The notes beneath the pieces were generated by a model. The model ran no database searches and was not told the origin of the DNA. It worked only from the letters and a program-made list of their open reading frames with translations. A stretch of DNA of 64,000 nt from Paludibacteraceae bacterium (GTDB lineage Bacteria; Bacteroidota; Bacteroidia; Bacteroidales; Paludibacteraceae), in contig JAEDGZ010000008.1 of assembly GCA_016297215.1 (NCBI GenBank), forward strand, positions 8,609-72,608. Reading direction: 5' to 3'. This document shows positions 42,486 to 51,905 of the stretch, in pieces. Every line of letters starts with the position of its first letter. Position 1 is the first letter of the stretch. Position numbers and translations under genes: made by a program.

Positions 42486-44525
42486 ATGCAATACGAATTG
42501 AACAAATTGGAGCGTATGACGCTCGATGAAGTGCGTGCGATAGCAGAGCAGATGGGGCTGAAGCCTCGTCGGTCGCAATCGTTGCGCGAGATTAGTTATG
42601 CCATCTTGGACGCGCAGGCGGACAATCGTGCCCGCGAGGTGCAAGCCAAAGAAGATGCGAAAGCAGAGAAACGTGTGCGCACACGCGGCACCAAGACGGC
42701 GAAGAAAGTGGATACCCAAGGCATGAAGAGCGAGACGGTGGTCGCTACGGTCGGCAACGAGCAGGAGCAGATGAAAGAGATGCAAGAGCAGTTGAAGCAG
42801 AACAACCACAAGCAGAACAAGACCGTTCGCGCCATTGAAGCACGCAAGCCGCTGCCCAAACTGCAAGAACAGGCGCCGGTGATTGCGGTGCCATCGGTGC
42901 TGGAAATCAATCCCGTTGCCCTGCCTGAGGACGAGGCCATAGCCGAAGCCAAGAAGAAAAAGCCCAGCATCGGGGATGTGCTGACCATGCGCGGACAAGC
43001 GGTACAGAAACCCAAAGCGACCGAAGAGGCGATGAGTGAGATAGATGCACCTATTGCACCTGCAGCAGAGCCTGCTGCTATCAATGAGGAGGACGCGGCT
43101 GCCATCGCTGCTGTAGCCGAAGCCGCGGCGCAAGAGGGAACGAAGAAGAAACGCAGCCGCAAGAAGAAAGCGGCTGAGGAAGAAGAAGCGGCTACCATGA
43201 TGCAGGAAAAAGAGAATCTTTCCGTGGTAGAGATTCCCGAGACTCCTATAGACTCAGTTGTGGCGGAGATAGAGGACATACCCGCTGAAGAAGACGAAGA
43301 AGAGCGCCCCCAAGAGACAGCGCAGCAATCGAAGAAACAGCAGAAGCAGAATCAAGAGCAGCAGCCCCAACCCCAACAGGAGCAACGCCCCGTTATTGAC
43401 CTCAAAGAGAACGTGATTGCGATGGGAACGCTGGAGAATACCCCCGACGGCTACGGCTTCCTGCGCTCTGCCGACTACGACTACCTGCCCTCGCCGGACG
43501 ATATCTATGTTTCGAAAGACCAGATTCGCCAGTACGGGCTGAAGCCGGGCGACACAGTAGAGTGCACTATCCGCGTCAACAAAGACCCCGATAAGTTCTT
43601 CCCGATGGATAAGGTGATTCGTATCAACGGCTTGGCACCTGAGTTGGCGAAGAGCCGCGTTGCGTTTGAGAACCTGACTGCCTACTTCCCAACCGAGAAG
43701 TTCCACCTCTGCACCGGCAAGAACGACCCGCTTTCCATCCGTATTATCGACCTCTTCGCCCCCATCGGCAAAGGGCAACGCGGACTGATTGTGGCGCAAC
43801 CGAAGACGGGTAAGACCGTGCTGCTGAAGCAGATAGCCAACGCCATCTCCGCCAATCACCCCGAGGTGTATATGATTGTGCTACTGATAGATGAGCGTCC
43901 CGAGGAGGTAACGGACATGGCGCGGAGCGTGAATGCGGAGGTGATTGCCTCTACCTTTGACGAGCCTGCGGAGAACCACGTGAAGGTAGCGAACATCGTA
44001 CACGAGAAAGCCAAACGACTGGTGGAAAGCGGACACGACGTGGTGATTCTGCTCGATTCCATCACGCGCTTGGCGCGCGCCTACAACACCGTGGCACCCT
44101 CCAGCGGGAAAGTGCTCTCCGGCGGTGTGGAGGCGCAGGCATTGCACAAGCCCAAACGCTTCTTCGGCGCAGCGCGAAACATTGAGAACGGCGGCAGCCT
44201 GACCATTATCGCTACCGCCCTGACCGAGACCGGAAGCAAGATGGACGATGTGATATTCGAGGAGTTCAAGGGTACGGGTAACATGGAGTTGCAACTCGAT
44301 CGCAAGTTAGCGAATAAGCGGGTCTTCCCCGCGGTGGATATCCCCGCATCCAGCACCCGCCGCGACGACTTGCTGCTGCCGCCCGATGTGCTCTCGCGCA
44401 TGTGGATGATTCGCAAGCAACTGAGCGACATGAACGGCATTGAGGCGATGGAGCGACTGAAAGGCGTGATGGAGCGGACGGAGAACAACGATGAGTTCCT
44501 GCTCTCCATCTCCGGCGCAAGATAA
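42486..44525 (+). CDS. rho: Transcription termination factor Rho with long insertion
   Basis: The 679-aa hexameric RNA helicase ends transcription. Rho_N helix bundle at 1-50, then about 250 residues of Lys/Glu/Ala/Gln-rich low-complexity sequence that E. coli Rho (419 aa) lacks, but which is usual in Bacteroidota and may promote phase separation. The cold-shock RNA-binding domain is at about 310-380 ([20 protein letters not shown]). The RecA-like motor shows [36 protein letters not shown] (Walker B) and [19 protein letters not shown]. The leader carries repeats and a hairpin, and autoregulation is plausible. Confidence 0.97.
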   Translation: MQYELNKLERMTLDEVRAIAEQMGLKPRRSQSLREISYAILDAQADNRAREVQAKEDAKAEKRVRTRGTKTAKKVDTQGMKSETVVATVGNEQEQMKEMQEQLKQNNHKQNKTVRAIEARKPLPKLQEQAPVIAVPSVLEINPVALPEDEAIAEAKKKKPSIGDVLTMRGQAVQKPKATEEAMSEIDAPIAPAAEPAAINEEDAAAIAAVAEAAAQEGTKKKRSRKKKAAEEEEAATMMQEKENLSVVEIPETPIDSVVAEIEDIPAEEDEEERPQETAQQSKKQQKQNQEQQPQPQQEQRPVIDLKENVIAMGTLENTPDGYGFLRSADYDYLPSPDDIYVSKDQIRQYGLKPGDTVECTIRVNKDPDKFFPMDKVIRINGLAPELAKSRVAFENLTAYFPTEKFHLCTGKNDPLSIRIIDLFAPIGKGQRGLIVAQPKTGKTVLLKQIANAISANHPEVYMIVLLIDERPEEVTDMARSVNAEVIASTFDEPAENHVKVANIVHEKAKRLVESGHDVVILLDSITRLARAYNTVAPSSGKVLSGGVEAQALHKPKRFFGAARNIENGGSLTIIATALTETGSKMDDVIFEEFKGTGNMELQLDRKLANKRVFPAVDIPASSTRRDDLLLPPDVLSRMWMIRKQLSDMNGIEAMERLKGVMERTENNDEFLLSISGAR

Positions 44526-44538
44526 AGGAAAGACCATT

Positions 44539-44564
44539 GTCCGGGTGCGCAGGCGTCCCCTGAC
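44539..44564. repeat. Truncated family A element between rho and aroQ
   Basis: TGTCCGGGTGCGCAGGCG then CCCCTGAC. The right arm is incomplete. Confidence 0.75.
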
Positions 44565-44586
44565 AGTGGTCAAAAAAAACATTATT

Positions 44587-45039
44587 ATGCGTATCTTGAT
44601 TATCAACGGACCGAACCTGAATATGTTGGGGCGACGCGAACCCGATATCTACGGCAGAGAGACGATGGAGGATGTGATGAACAACCTCCGTCAGCAGTTC
44701 CCCGAGGTGTCGCTGGACTACTACCAGAGCAATCACGAGGGTTGTTTGATAGACCGCTTGCAGGAATGTGCTTTTCGCAATGGCGATGCGGTAAACGGAT
44801 ATGACGGCGTAGTGCTGAACGCGGGAGGATATACCCACACCAGCGTAGCCCTGCGCGATGCAGTGGCAATAGTGCCCATCCCCGTGGTGGAGGTGCATAT
44901 ATCGGATATTCGGCAACGGGAAGCCTTTCGGCATATCAGCCTGCTGACCGACGTCTGCCAACACACTATCATGGGCATTGGCATCCAATGCTACACCGAA
45001 GCCGTGAAATGGCTGGTATCTCAATTTGAAAATTTGTAA
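44587..45039 (+). CDS. aroQ: 3-dehydroquinate dehydratase, type II
   Basis: The 150-aa dodecameric enzyme makes 3-dehydroshikimate in the shikimate pathway. It shows RILIINGPNLNMLGRREPDIYG with the catalytic Tyr, NHEGCLIDRL, LNAGGYTHTSVALRDA and PVVEVHISDI. ATG at 44587 is the family start. The C-terminal SQFENL comes from a repeated TTTGAAAATTTG tract that runs into the next gene's start. Confidence 0.95.
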   Translation: MRILIINGPNLNMLGRREPDIYGRETMEDVMNNLRQQFPEVSLDYYQSNHEGCLIDRLQECAFRNGDAVNGYDGVVLNAGGYTHTSVALRDAVAIVPIPVVEVHISDIRQREAFRHISLLTDVCQHTIMGIGIQCYTEAVKWLVSQFENL

Positions 45040-45055
45040 ATTTGAAAATTTGAAA

Positions 45056-45808
45056 ATGATTCGTAGTTTTTCAAATTTCAACAGATTGTTGTTAATCCTC
45101 CTGCTGTTAGTAGGGTGGCAGGTTGTGCCTTGCCGCGGGCAGAATAACCCTTATGTGGACGATAAGTTGTTTCACATGGGTTTTCAATTGGGGTTGAACT
45201 TCATGTCGTATGGCATCACCGACTCTAATCTGCCTATTGCGCCGCTTGGCGACAGGGTGATGTATGCGCGGGTCAATAGTATGCTACCCGGGTTTGGCGT
45301 TGCCTTCGTGATGGATTTGCGGCTATCGAAGCACCTCAATCTGCGAATCACCCCCGGCTTAGAGTTTGCCCAACGTACACTTTCGTATGCCACCGAAGAA
45401 GGTCCTTACGAGGGCTGGGCGGTGGGCGCAGACAAGATACGGACGCAAAACCTGCTCTGCATTCCCATCTCCGTCCCTATCTATTTGAAGTGGTCTGCCA
45501 ACCGCGAGCGAAACTTCCGACCTTATATATTATTAGGTGGCGGTGTGTCGTTCAATGTGAACCCGAGCAAGGTGGACGATTATGTACAAACCAATATGTT
45601 CGACGGCTTTGTGGAAGGCGGCTTTGGCTGCGATTTCTATTTCCCGTGGTTTAAGCTATGTCCGCAACTGACCTACCGTGTAGGCTTTGCTAACCAACTG
45701 AAAACCATAGATAACTATACGAATCCTCTGCCTGAACAGCAGGTATTCACTACCCCCATTAGCAAGATGCTCAATAGGGCATTGGTACTCACTTTTAACT
45801 TTGAATAA
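45056..45808 (+). CDS. porT: PorT-like outer-membrane protein
   Basis: The 250-aa protein has a signal peptide ([20 protein letters not shown]) and an eight-strand-type beta-barrel with MGFQLGLNFMSYGI, LNLRITPGLEFAQR, YKF-type strands (IPISVPIYLKWSA) and PYILLGGGVSFN. PorT is part of the type IX secretion machinery in Bacteroidota. The resemblance is by pattern and position, not by alignment. Start is ATG at 45056, not the TTG at 45026, which would add a repeat-derived lead. It abuts the next gene with no gap. Confidence 0.75.
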   Translation: MIRSFSNFNRLLLILLLLVGWQVVPCRGQNNPYVDDKLFHMGFQLGLNFMSYGITDSNLPIAPLGDRVMYARVNSMLPGFGVAFVMDLRLSKHLNLRITPGLEFAQRTLSYATEEGPYEGWAVGADKIRTQNLLCIPISVPIYLKWSANRERNFRPYILLGGGVSFNVNPSKVDDYVQTNMFDGFVEGGFGCDFYFPWFKLCPQLTYRVGFANQLKTIDNYTNPLPEQQVFTTPISKMLNRALVLTFNFE

Positions 45809-47278
45809 ATGCGCAAGTATTCTATTGGCATATTGCTTCTTTGCTTCCTCGGGCTGCTGGCGGGTTGCCAAGCCGACCGTATCACCGACGACCCGACATG
45901 CCGTTTGGCGTTCTCCAAAGATACCGTCTTGTTCGATACGGTGTTCACCACTATCGGCTCCTCCACGCAGACGCTTATGGTCGTCAATCCCAACAAAAAC
46001 GCCCTGCGGATAGAGCGCATAGGGCTGGCAAACGGCAGGTATTTCCGTGTGAATGTCAATGGAGAGCCATTGGACGGGGATTCTTCCACTTCGCAGGAAG
46101 CCGCTGTTACCATAGCGGGCGGGGATTCGATATTCGTCTTTATCCGCGCCACTATCGACCCGCAGGACAGCAACTCGCCGGTGTTCATCCGCGATACACT
46201 GCTCTTTGGCTTGCCGCAGGGAATACAGCAAGTGATACTCGAAGCCTACGGGCAGGATGTAGTGCTGATTCGTACTGTGAAGAAGCGCACCGAGTATGCG
46301 CGGGACTTTGTCTTCAAGCATGACAAACCGTACCTGATTTACGACTCCGTCTTGGTAGGCGGGAAGATGACCATCGAGGCAGGGGCAACGCTCTATATGC
46401 ACCAAGGGGCGGCGGTTTTCGCTTTGGGCGATGTGGAGGCAGTAGGCACTATGAGTCAGCCCGTTACGCTGCGCGGAGACCGATTAGACAGGCTCTTTGA
46501 TTCGGTGCCCTATCGCTACGCAGCAGGTATGTGGGACGGACTTTACCTGCTCAACTACAAGGACGCTCCCCGCGCTGCTTACGCTTTTGATTACCTCCAC
46601 TGCGAGGGAGGAAACATCGGGCTCTATTGCTACAGCGAGCGAACACAAGACCTGCCCTCTCTCACATTGTCGAACAGTCGGCTCCATAACCATGCGCTCT
46701 ATGGCGTTGTGCTCCAAAACACCGATGCTACCATTGCCAATACCGAAATCAGCAATTGTGCTTCCTACTGCTTATATCTGGACGGAGGCGAGTTCGACAT
46801 CGTGCATACCACTATCGCTTCCTACTTCGGCGCTACCAACGTGAATATCCAATCGACTCAAAAGGAGGATGTGGCGGGAGTGTATATCAACAATCTGAGC
46901 AAGACAGGCGCCGCTACCCATGTAAATGTGCGCAACTCGATTATCACAGGCAGCCGACGCAACCAACTGGTGTTGGCTACTCCCCTTCCGCAGTACTATG
47001 CGGGAGCGTGGTACGGCAACTACCTCAAGACCGATTCGCTGACCATTCCCCATGCGCACGATAATGTCTATTGGTCAGAAGAAGACACCGTGGAGGTATT
47101 CCGCAATACCTACTACAAATACAAAGAGTATCGTTACTATGATTTCCGTCTCGACTCTCTCTCGCCTGCCCGCGGCATAGGCGACTCCATTACTGCCTTG
47201 TCTTATCCTTTCGACCGCAATGGCATCAGCCGCGAGCATGTGCGCCCCGATGCCGGCTGCTACCAATATACGGAATAG
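45809..47278 (+). CDS. Right-handed beta-helix lipoprotein of unknown function
   Basis: The 489-aa protein has a lipoprotein signal (YSIGILLLCFLGLLAGCQAD). After an Ig-like N-terminal part (about 25-150, TQTLMVVNPNKNALRIERIG) come beta-helix coils at about 170-400 with short repeats such as NSRLHNHALYGVVLQNTDA and NTEISNCASYC. A conserved end RPDAGCYQYTE is found in many such Bacteroidales proteins. It starts immediately after the PorT-like stop codon, so the two are probably co-translated. Outer-membrane location inferred. Confidence 0.75.
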   Translation: MRKYSIGILLLCFLGLLAGCQADRITDDPTCRLAFSKDTVLFDTVFTTIGSSTQTLMVVNPNKNALRIERIGLANGRYFRVNVNGEPLDGDSSTSQEAAVTIAGGDSIFVFIRATIDPQDSNSPVFIRDTLLFGLPQGIQQVILEAYGQDVVLIRTVKKRTEYARDFVFKHDKPYLIYDSVLVGGKMTIEAGATLYMHQGAAVFALGDVEAVGTMSQPVTLRGDRLDRLFDSVPYRYAAGMWDGLYLLNYKDAPRAAYAFDYLHCEGGNIGLYCYSERTQDLPSLTLSNSRLHNHALYGVVLQNTDATIANTEISNCASYCLYLDGGEFDIVHTTIASYFGATNVNIQSTQKEDVAGVYINNLSKTGAATHVNVRNSIITGSRRNQLVLATPLPQYYAGAWYGNYLKTDSLTIPHAHDNVYWSEEDTVEVFRNTYYKYKEYRYYDFRLDSLSPARGIGDSITALSYPFDRNGISREHVRPDAGCYQYTE

Positions 47279-47305
47279 CAGTAACTCCGAAAGAATCTTC
47301 TACAT

Positions 47306-47345
47306 ACTAAATAGCCAATCACTTGTGGCTATTTAGTATTTTCTT
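47306..47345. terminator. Bidirectional terminator between converging genes
   Basis: ACTAAATAGCCA-N8-TGGCTATTTAGT then ATTTTCTTTTTC. The stop codon of the minus-strand DUF4837 gene (47329-47331) lies within the stem. Confidence 0.85.
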
Positions 47346-48474
47346 TTTCATAACTCATCTTGAGTGTGTATAGGATTGCTTCTGCCTGTCGGAGGGCGTT
47401 GCGTTTCTTTTGTCCCGCAGCGAAGATAAAGGTCTCTGCTGTAACCACTCGTCCGTTGGCTTGGTCGAGTCGCGATAGGCTGACATACGGTCCCCCCATT
47501 GCCTCGCCATTCTTTATCTTCCAAAGTCCGCGTACCTCCGTGGCGTAGAATCCTTCGTTCGGCTTGTTTTCCAATGAGGGAATTGTCTTGCTCTGCGGCG
47601 GGAATACTTTGTATTCTGTACCCATATAGGAGCCCTCTACGGAGGCTGTGATGACCTTGCCGAGCACTCCATCGCGCATGGCATTGAGTCGGTCGAGGGA
47701 GAACATCTGTTCGCTGGTGTAGTCGTAGGCATATACCACAAGGTCGCGGCGCATAGGACCTTTGTTGTTGCAGCACCATACGAGCCGCACGGATAGGGAA
47801 TCTTCCACCTGTGTAGTGAGGGTAGGGGAGGGGCATTCTATCACAGTGTCCATAATCAGCATATAGTCTTCGGGTATCCACATATCGCATCCGATTGTTT
47901 TTTGCAATGCCTTTCGTGCTTGCGTGTTGGTGGAGCCTCGGTAGAAAGTGGTTTGACGCTTCAACTCCTGTCTAATAAACCACTCGCGCACCTCCTCGCC
48001 GTAAGCTAACCAATAGGCTGCAAACTCCTCATCAGAAGGGGCTTGAATACGATAGACTGCCTGCGGCTTTGACCACACATTGGTGGATACTTTAGCCTTA
48101 GTCTGCGTGTATTTATTTGGGTCAATATCCACAAAGAGAATGTTGCGCGTTGGCTTCAGGTAGTCGTCAAATGCCGCGGTAGGCACCTGCGAGAGCGTGA
48201 AGTAAGGCTCCATCTGTGGCATACAGGGCATATCGGCAGCCATCACTGCTTTCACCAAGTCGTAGGTGGTAGCCACCTCCGCCTGATAGGCACTACCTTC
48301 GGCTATCGATAGATGGATGTTTCGCAATACTTCTTGTGAAAGTGCCCTATTGGGCATCACAACCAAACATTCGTAGATAGACCCTGCCGCACTCGTCAAG
48401 GTGCGACCCCCGCTTTTGGAGCAACCCGTCAGCAGCACTATTGCCGACAGGATAAAAATACCATACTGTTTCAT
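47329..48474 (-). CDS. DUF4837 family lipoprotein
   Basis: The 381-aa protein has a lipoprotein signal (YGIFILSAIVLLTGCSKSG). It carries the pattern of DUF4837: SIYECLVVMPNRAL, ADMPCMPQMEPYFTLSQV, KPTRNILFVDIDPNKYTQ and ETFIFAAGQKKRNALRQAEA. The function of the family is unknown; it is confined to Bacteroidota. It is monocistronic, or with the methyltransferase gene 35 bases upstream as first partner. Confidence 0.85.
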   Translation of the reverse strand: MKQYGIFILSAIVLLTGCSKSGGRTLTSAAGSIYECLVVMPNRALSQEVLRNIHLSIAEGSAYQAEVATTYDLVKAVMAADMPCMPQMEPYFTLSQVPTAAFDDYLKPTRNILFVDIDPNKYTQTKAKVSTNVWSKPQAVYRIQAPSDEEFAAYWLAYGEEVREWFIRQELKRQTTFYRGSTNTQARKALQKTIGCDMWIPEDYMLIMDTVIECPSPTLTTQVEDSLSVRLVWCCNNKGPMRRDLVVYAYDYTSEQMFSLDRLNAMRDGVLGKVITASVEGSYMGTEYKVFPPQSKTIPSLENKPNEGFYATEVRGLWKIKNGEAMGGPYVSLSRLDQANGRVVTAETFIFAAGQKKRNALRQAEAILYTLKMSYEKENTK

Positions 48475-48509
48475 ATCTTAGATAATAATTTTATTGTTCG
48501 TATTTCTTA

Positions 48510-49742
48510 TTAAATCTTTCTTGCCCAAAATAGGGTAGGCTTTTCTGCCACTCGGGCTCCAATAATGGTTTGTGTGGTGCTGTCTTTGAGTTTGAGTTTC
48601 TTGCGCAGTTGATCGGCAGTGAGGGGGTAATTGCGTGTTAGGATGGACGCTCCTTGCTCTCGGATGTCTTCGGGTAGGTGCTTGAGCATGCTACTTGTGA
48701 GCGGCGAGAGCACTTCCCATACGCGTCCGGGGAAGTCGGGCTGTAGGCTGTCGGCGGCATAGAGGTGGGTGCTCGGTGCGAGTTTGGCAAGGTGGAAGTG
48801 CTCGCTCACGAAACGAAAAGCGGTGGCTTTGAGGATAGCGGCATTAGGCTCGTAGAGATAGCGCGGCGTATCCTGCGGATTCCAATAAGCGACTTGCGCA
48901 CTCTGCTCCTGTTGGAGCGTGAAAGTCAGCGTCTGCCAATGGTCGTGGGTGTAGTTGGCGGCGGTGATAAAAGAGAGTTGAGGGTTGAGAGTTGAGGGTT
49001 GAGAGTGGTGCACAAACAGCAGTTCTTTCACCTCGTTGCGGACGGCAACCACATGCACCTGCCATCCTTCGCCCAGTGAGCGCAGGGCGGCGGTGATGTC
49101 AAGCATCGGACTGAGTTTAATCATCAGGACGGTGCTTTTTTGTTGCAACAGCGGCAGGAGGTCTATGATGTTGGGTGTGCAGTCTTCTATGCGAAAAACC
49201 TTGCCTCCGTGGGTGTCGCGACGGGCAGGGTCGAGGTAGATTAGAACGTTGTTTGCCTCAGGGAGGGTGCATAAAAACTCCTCGGCAGTGGTGTTATGCA
49301 CTTGCAGGTGCGGGCGTGTGAGGGCGAAGTTATGCGCTGCGATACGGCATAGTTCGGGGTCTTGCTCCACATAATGTGCCTCGTTAGCGAATGCGGAGAG
49401 GTAGAAACTGTCGATACCGTAGCCGCCCGTGAGGTCGATGAGGGTTGAGAGTTGAGAGTTGAGGGTTGAGAGCGGTCTATCAGCATCTGAGGTCGGATAG
49501 CAGGCGGGGACGCCTGCGCACCCGGTCTGCGGTCTAATCTGTTCGGCTTTGTAGGCGGCGGTTTGTTCGCTGCTGCATTGCTCGCAGGCGAGGCGCGGCG
49601 GGAACCACCAATCGTCTTGCTCCACCAGCGTGGGCAGTTTGTCTCGCAGACGCTCGCGTCCCTCCTCTTGCTGTAGCATGAAGCGAAACTCCTCGTCTGT
49701 TAGATGAGGGAACTTCTTGCGTTGAAAAGCCAAATTGGTCAT
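48510..49742 (-). CDS. THUMP-like class I SAM-dependent methyltransferase
   Basis: The 410-aa Bacteroidota-type putative RNA methyltransferase has an N-terminal helical part, a Rossmann SAM-binding motif LIDLTGGYGIDSFYLS (about 101-116), VLIYLDPARRDTHGGKVF (about 167-184) and a C-terminal THUMP-like domain. The coding frame contains a family A palindrome (49500-49525, read as TGCAGVPACYP) and two GTTGAG-type tandem repeats (49438-49473 read as STLNSQLSTL; 48972-49008 read as SQPSTLNPQLS). All lie in positions between conserved motifs. The gene remains open. Confidence 0.88.
   Translation of the reverse strand: MTNLAFQRKKFPHLTDEEFRFMLQQEEGRERLRDKLPTLVEQDDWWFPPRLACEQCSSEQTAAYKAEQIRPQTGCAGVPACYPTSDADRPLSTLNSQLSTLIDLTGGYGIDSFYLSAFANEAHYVEQDPELCRIAAHNFALTRPHLQVHNTTAEEFLCTLPEANNVLIYLDPARRDTHGGKVFRIEDCTPNIIDLLPLLQQKSTVLMIKLSPMLDITAALRSLGEGWQVHVVAVRNEVKELLFVHHSQPSTLNPQLSFITAANYTHDHWQTLTFTLQQEQSAQVAYWNPQDTPRYLYEPNAAILKATAFRFVSEHFHLAKLAPSTHLYAADSLQPDFPGRVWEVLSPLTSSMLKHLPEDIREQGASILTRNYPLTADQLRKKLKLKDSTTQTIIGARVAEKPTLFWARKI
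48972..49008. repeat. GTTGAGGGTTGAGA tandem repeat inside the methyltransferase gene
   Basis: About four units of GTTGAGG/GTTGAGA, in frame. Confidence 0.85.
49438..49525. repeat. GTTGAG tandem repeat plus family A palindrome inside the methyltransferase gene
   Basis: Tandem GTTGAGA/GTTGAGG at 49438-49473; GCAGGCG-GGGA-CGCCTGC with CGCACCCGG at 49500-49525. Confidence 0.85.
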
Positions 49743-49751
49743 GGTGGTTAA

Positions 49752-51848
49752 CTATTTCAAGTACTTCTTCACAATCTCTAATGCCTGTTCGCCGTAGAGC
49801 GCATATTTCTTCGCACCCATGCCTTTCACGGCAAGCATCTCTTTCTTCGTTCGGGGCAGACGGTTGGAGATTTCCACCAGCGTCTTGGTAGCGACGACGC
49901 GGTATATTTGGTCAGCCACGCCCTGCTCTTCTGCCACTCTGCGTCGGAGCGCGTGCAGTTGTTTGAGCAGTTGGGGGTGTTCGGAGTCCATCTTCGGCAG
50001 TTCCTTCTCCGCTTTGGTAGTCAGTTGGATTTTCGGCGGCAGGAAGCGGGCGCGGGTTTGGAAAAGCGTGTTTATCCAATGCTCCATACAAGCAGATTTT
50101 CCATCCGTCTCGGCTACCTGCTGCATGAGCCACTGCTTGCGTGCGAGGTCGGTGTGTAGTTCGGTCATGCGCTCTTCGTACTCCTTGCCGTCCAGCTTGT
50201 TGTCGGTGTAGGCGGGCGATGCCTTGATGATGTCGCAGAGTTGCTGTATACGCGGCGCGAAATAGCCATGCGCCGCCGTCATGCGCTGTTGCAGCCGCTC
50301 CCAATCCTGCATGCCGACCAGTCGGGTTATCTGCTTCTGGAATGTCTCTGCCACCTGCTGCTCAGCCTGCAAGGCTTGGTGTAGGCGCGTGAGGTAGGCG
50401 CGGGTCTCTTCGAGGTTGAACGAGTTGGTGCCCTCTACACCGCGCTGCACCACCTCGAGCGCGAAGAGCAGGTCGCCGAAGTCGTAGAGGTCAGACAGCA
50501 GGAGCAAGAGGTAGTCCTGCTGCGAGCGTTGCAGTCCGTCGGCGACGGCATCGAGCGTCGGTTGCGCGGCGGTGAACTGCAAGACTTCGCGGGCGTTGGA
50601 GAGCGCGCTCTCGGGGATACGACTCAGCAAGACGATACCCTCCAGCGAGCGGCAACGCGACAACGCCACATACACTTGACCTGCGGCAAAAGCGTCCGCC
50701 GCGTCTATCACCACGTGCTCGAAGGTCAGCCCCTGCGCCTTGTGGATGGTAACTGCCCACGCGAGACGCAAAGGGATATGCGTGAACGTACCTGCTATCT
50801 CCGACTTCACCTCATCGGAGTTAGGCACCGTGGAATAGCGGATGTTTTCCCATGTCTCGGTATGCACCGCTATCTCCTCGCCTTCGTCGCTCTGTACGAG
50901 GATATGCTCGTCATCGCATTCCGCCACAATTCCCAACTTGCCGTTGTAGTACTGCTTCTCGGGCGAGGAGTCGTTGCGCGTGAACATCACCCGCGCGCCA
51001 ACTTTCAGTCGCAAGACCGGCTCAAGCGGGTACATCGAATCAGGGAAAGTGCCCTTGATGGTGGCATGATACTCCTCCGCGGGGGTGGTGAGTTTGTCAA
51101 ACTCCACGGCGTTGCGTTCGTCCACCTTGTGGTTGTGCGTGGAGAGTGTGATATGGAACGGTTCGACCTCGCGCGGCTGCCAATCGGGTTGGTAGCGGCT
51201 GTTGAGCATCTGCAGCGACTGCGGAGTGAGACGGTTGTTGCGCACCTCGTTCAGCAAGTCAATGAACTGCATGTCTTGCTGGCGATAGACGTGGTCGAGT
51301 TCGATATAGACGGGCTGTATCTCTTGGAAGACGCGGGCTTGGAAGAAATAGGGTCCTTCGTAGTATTCGCGCAGCATCTGCCATTCCGGCTCGCGCGCAA
51401 CGGGCGACAGTTGGTAAAGGTCGCCGATGAAGAGCACCTGCACACCGCCGAAAGGCAAGTTCTGGCGATGGCGCACATGACGCAATACAGCATCCATCGT
51501 ATCGAGCAAATCGGATCTGACCATACTTACCTCATCAATGACCAGCAACTCCATGTTGCGCAGCATGCGCAGTTTGGCTTGCCGCAGTTGCATCTCGGCA
51601 AAGAGTTGCTTGCGGGCAGCGGGCGTAGGCAGGAAGAGTTGCGGCGGCAGTTGGAAGAGCGAGTGGATGGTTACGCCCTCGGCGTTGATGGCGGCGACTC
51701 CCGTGGGGGCGACCACTACCGTCTGCTTCGGGCACTTCGCCTGCAAGCGCCTGAGCAGCGTCGTCTTACCCGTGCCCGCCTTCCCCGTCAGGAAGATACA
51801 GCGGTTGGTGCGCAACACATAATCGTATGCTAATTCGTAAGGAGACAT
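49752..51848 (-). CDS. PIF1-like helicase with C-terminal HRDC domain
   Basis: About 698 aa. A superfamily 1 DNA helicase: Walker A FLTGKAGTGKTTLLRRL (about 20-36), Walker B ELLVIDEVSMVRSDLLD, AVTIHKAQGLTFEHVVID and VYVALSRCRSLEGIVLLS near the motor's end. A tail of about 250 residues ends in an HRDC-type domain (NRLPRTKKEMLAVKGMGAKK). Likely roles are replication-fork, G-quadruplex or recombination work. ATG at 51848 is preferred to a TTG five codons upstream, which would be part of a TTTGACAA repeat. It lies 9 bases upstream of the methyltransferase gene. Confidence 0.93.
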   Translation of the reverse strand: MSPYELAYDYVLRTNRCIFLTGKAGTGKTTLLRRLQAKCPKQTVVVAPTGVAAINAEGVTIHSLFQLPPQLFLPTPAARKQLFAEMQLRQAKLRMLRNMELLVIDEVSMVRSDLLDTMDAVLRHVRHRQNLPFGGVQVLFIGDLYQLSPVAREPEWQMLREYYEGPYFFQARVFQEIQPVYIELDHVYRQQDMQFIDLLNEVRNNRLTPQSLQMLNSRYQPDWQPREVEPFHITLSTHNHKVDERNAVEFDKLTTPAEEYHATIKGTFPDSMYPLEPVLRLKVGARVMFTRNDSSPEKQYYNGKLGIVAECDDEHILVQSDEGEEIAVHTETWENIRYSTVPNSDEVKSEIAGTFTHIPLRLAWAVTIHKAQGLTFEHVVIDAADAFAAGQVYVALSRCRSLEGIVLLSRIPESALSNAREVLQFTAAQPTLDAVADGLQRSQQDYLLLLLSDLYDFGDLLFALEVVQRGVEGTNSFNLEETRAYLTRLHQALQAEQQVAETFQKQITRLVGMQDWERLQQRMTAAHGYFAPRIQQLCDIIKASPAYTDNKLDGKEYEERMTELHTDLARKQWLMQQVAETDGKSACMEHWINTLFQTRARFLPPKIQLTTKAEKELPKMDSEHPQLLKQLHALRRRVAEEQGVADQIYRVVATKTLVEISNRLPRTKKEMLAVKGMGAKKYALYGEQALEIVKKYLK

Positions 51849-51852
51849 GAGG

Positions 51853-51890
51853 GAATTTGACAATTTGACAATTTACAATTTGACTATTGC
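51853..51890. repeat. TTTGACAATTTACAA-type tandem repeat
   Basis: Four TTTGACAA-like units in the gap to the next gene. The same motif is at 30245-30283 and, diverged, at 16234 and 28653-28687. Confidence 0.7.
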
Positions 51891-51905
51891 CATGCGGGGA
51901 AATAA

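Noticed and set aside
45026..45055. TTG start giving a longer PorT-like protein
   Set aside because: The extra residues come from a TTTGAAAATTTG repeat and spoil the signal peptide. ATG at 45056 gives a clean one.
50529..51833. Plus-strand open frame of 434 codons opposite the PIF1-like helicase
   Set aside because: Antisense shadow; low-quality composition.
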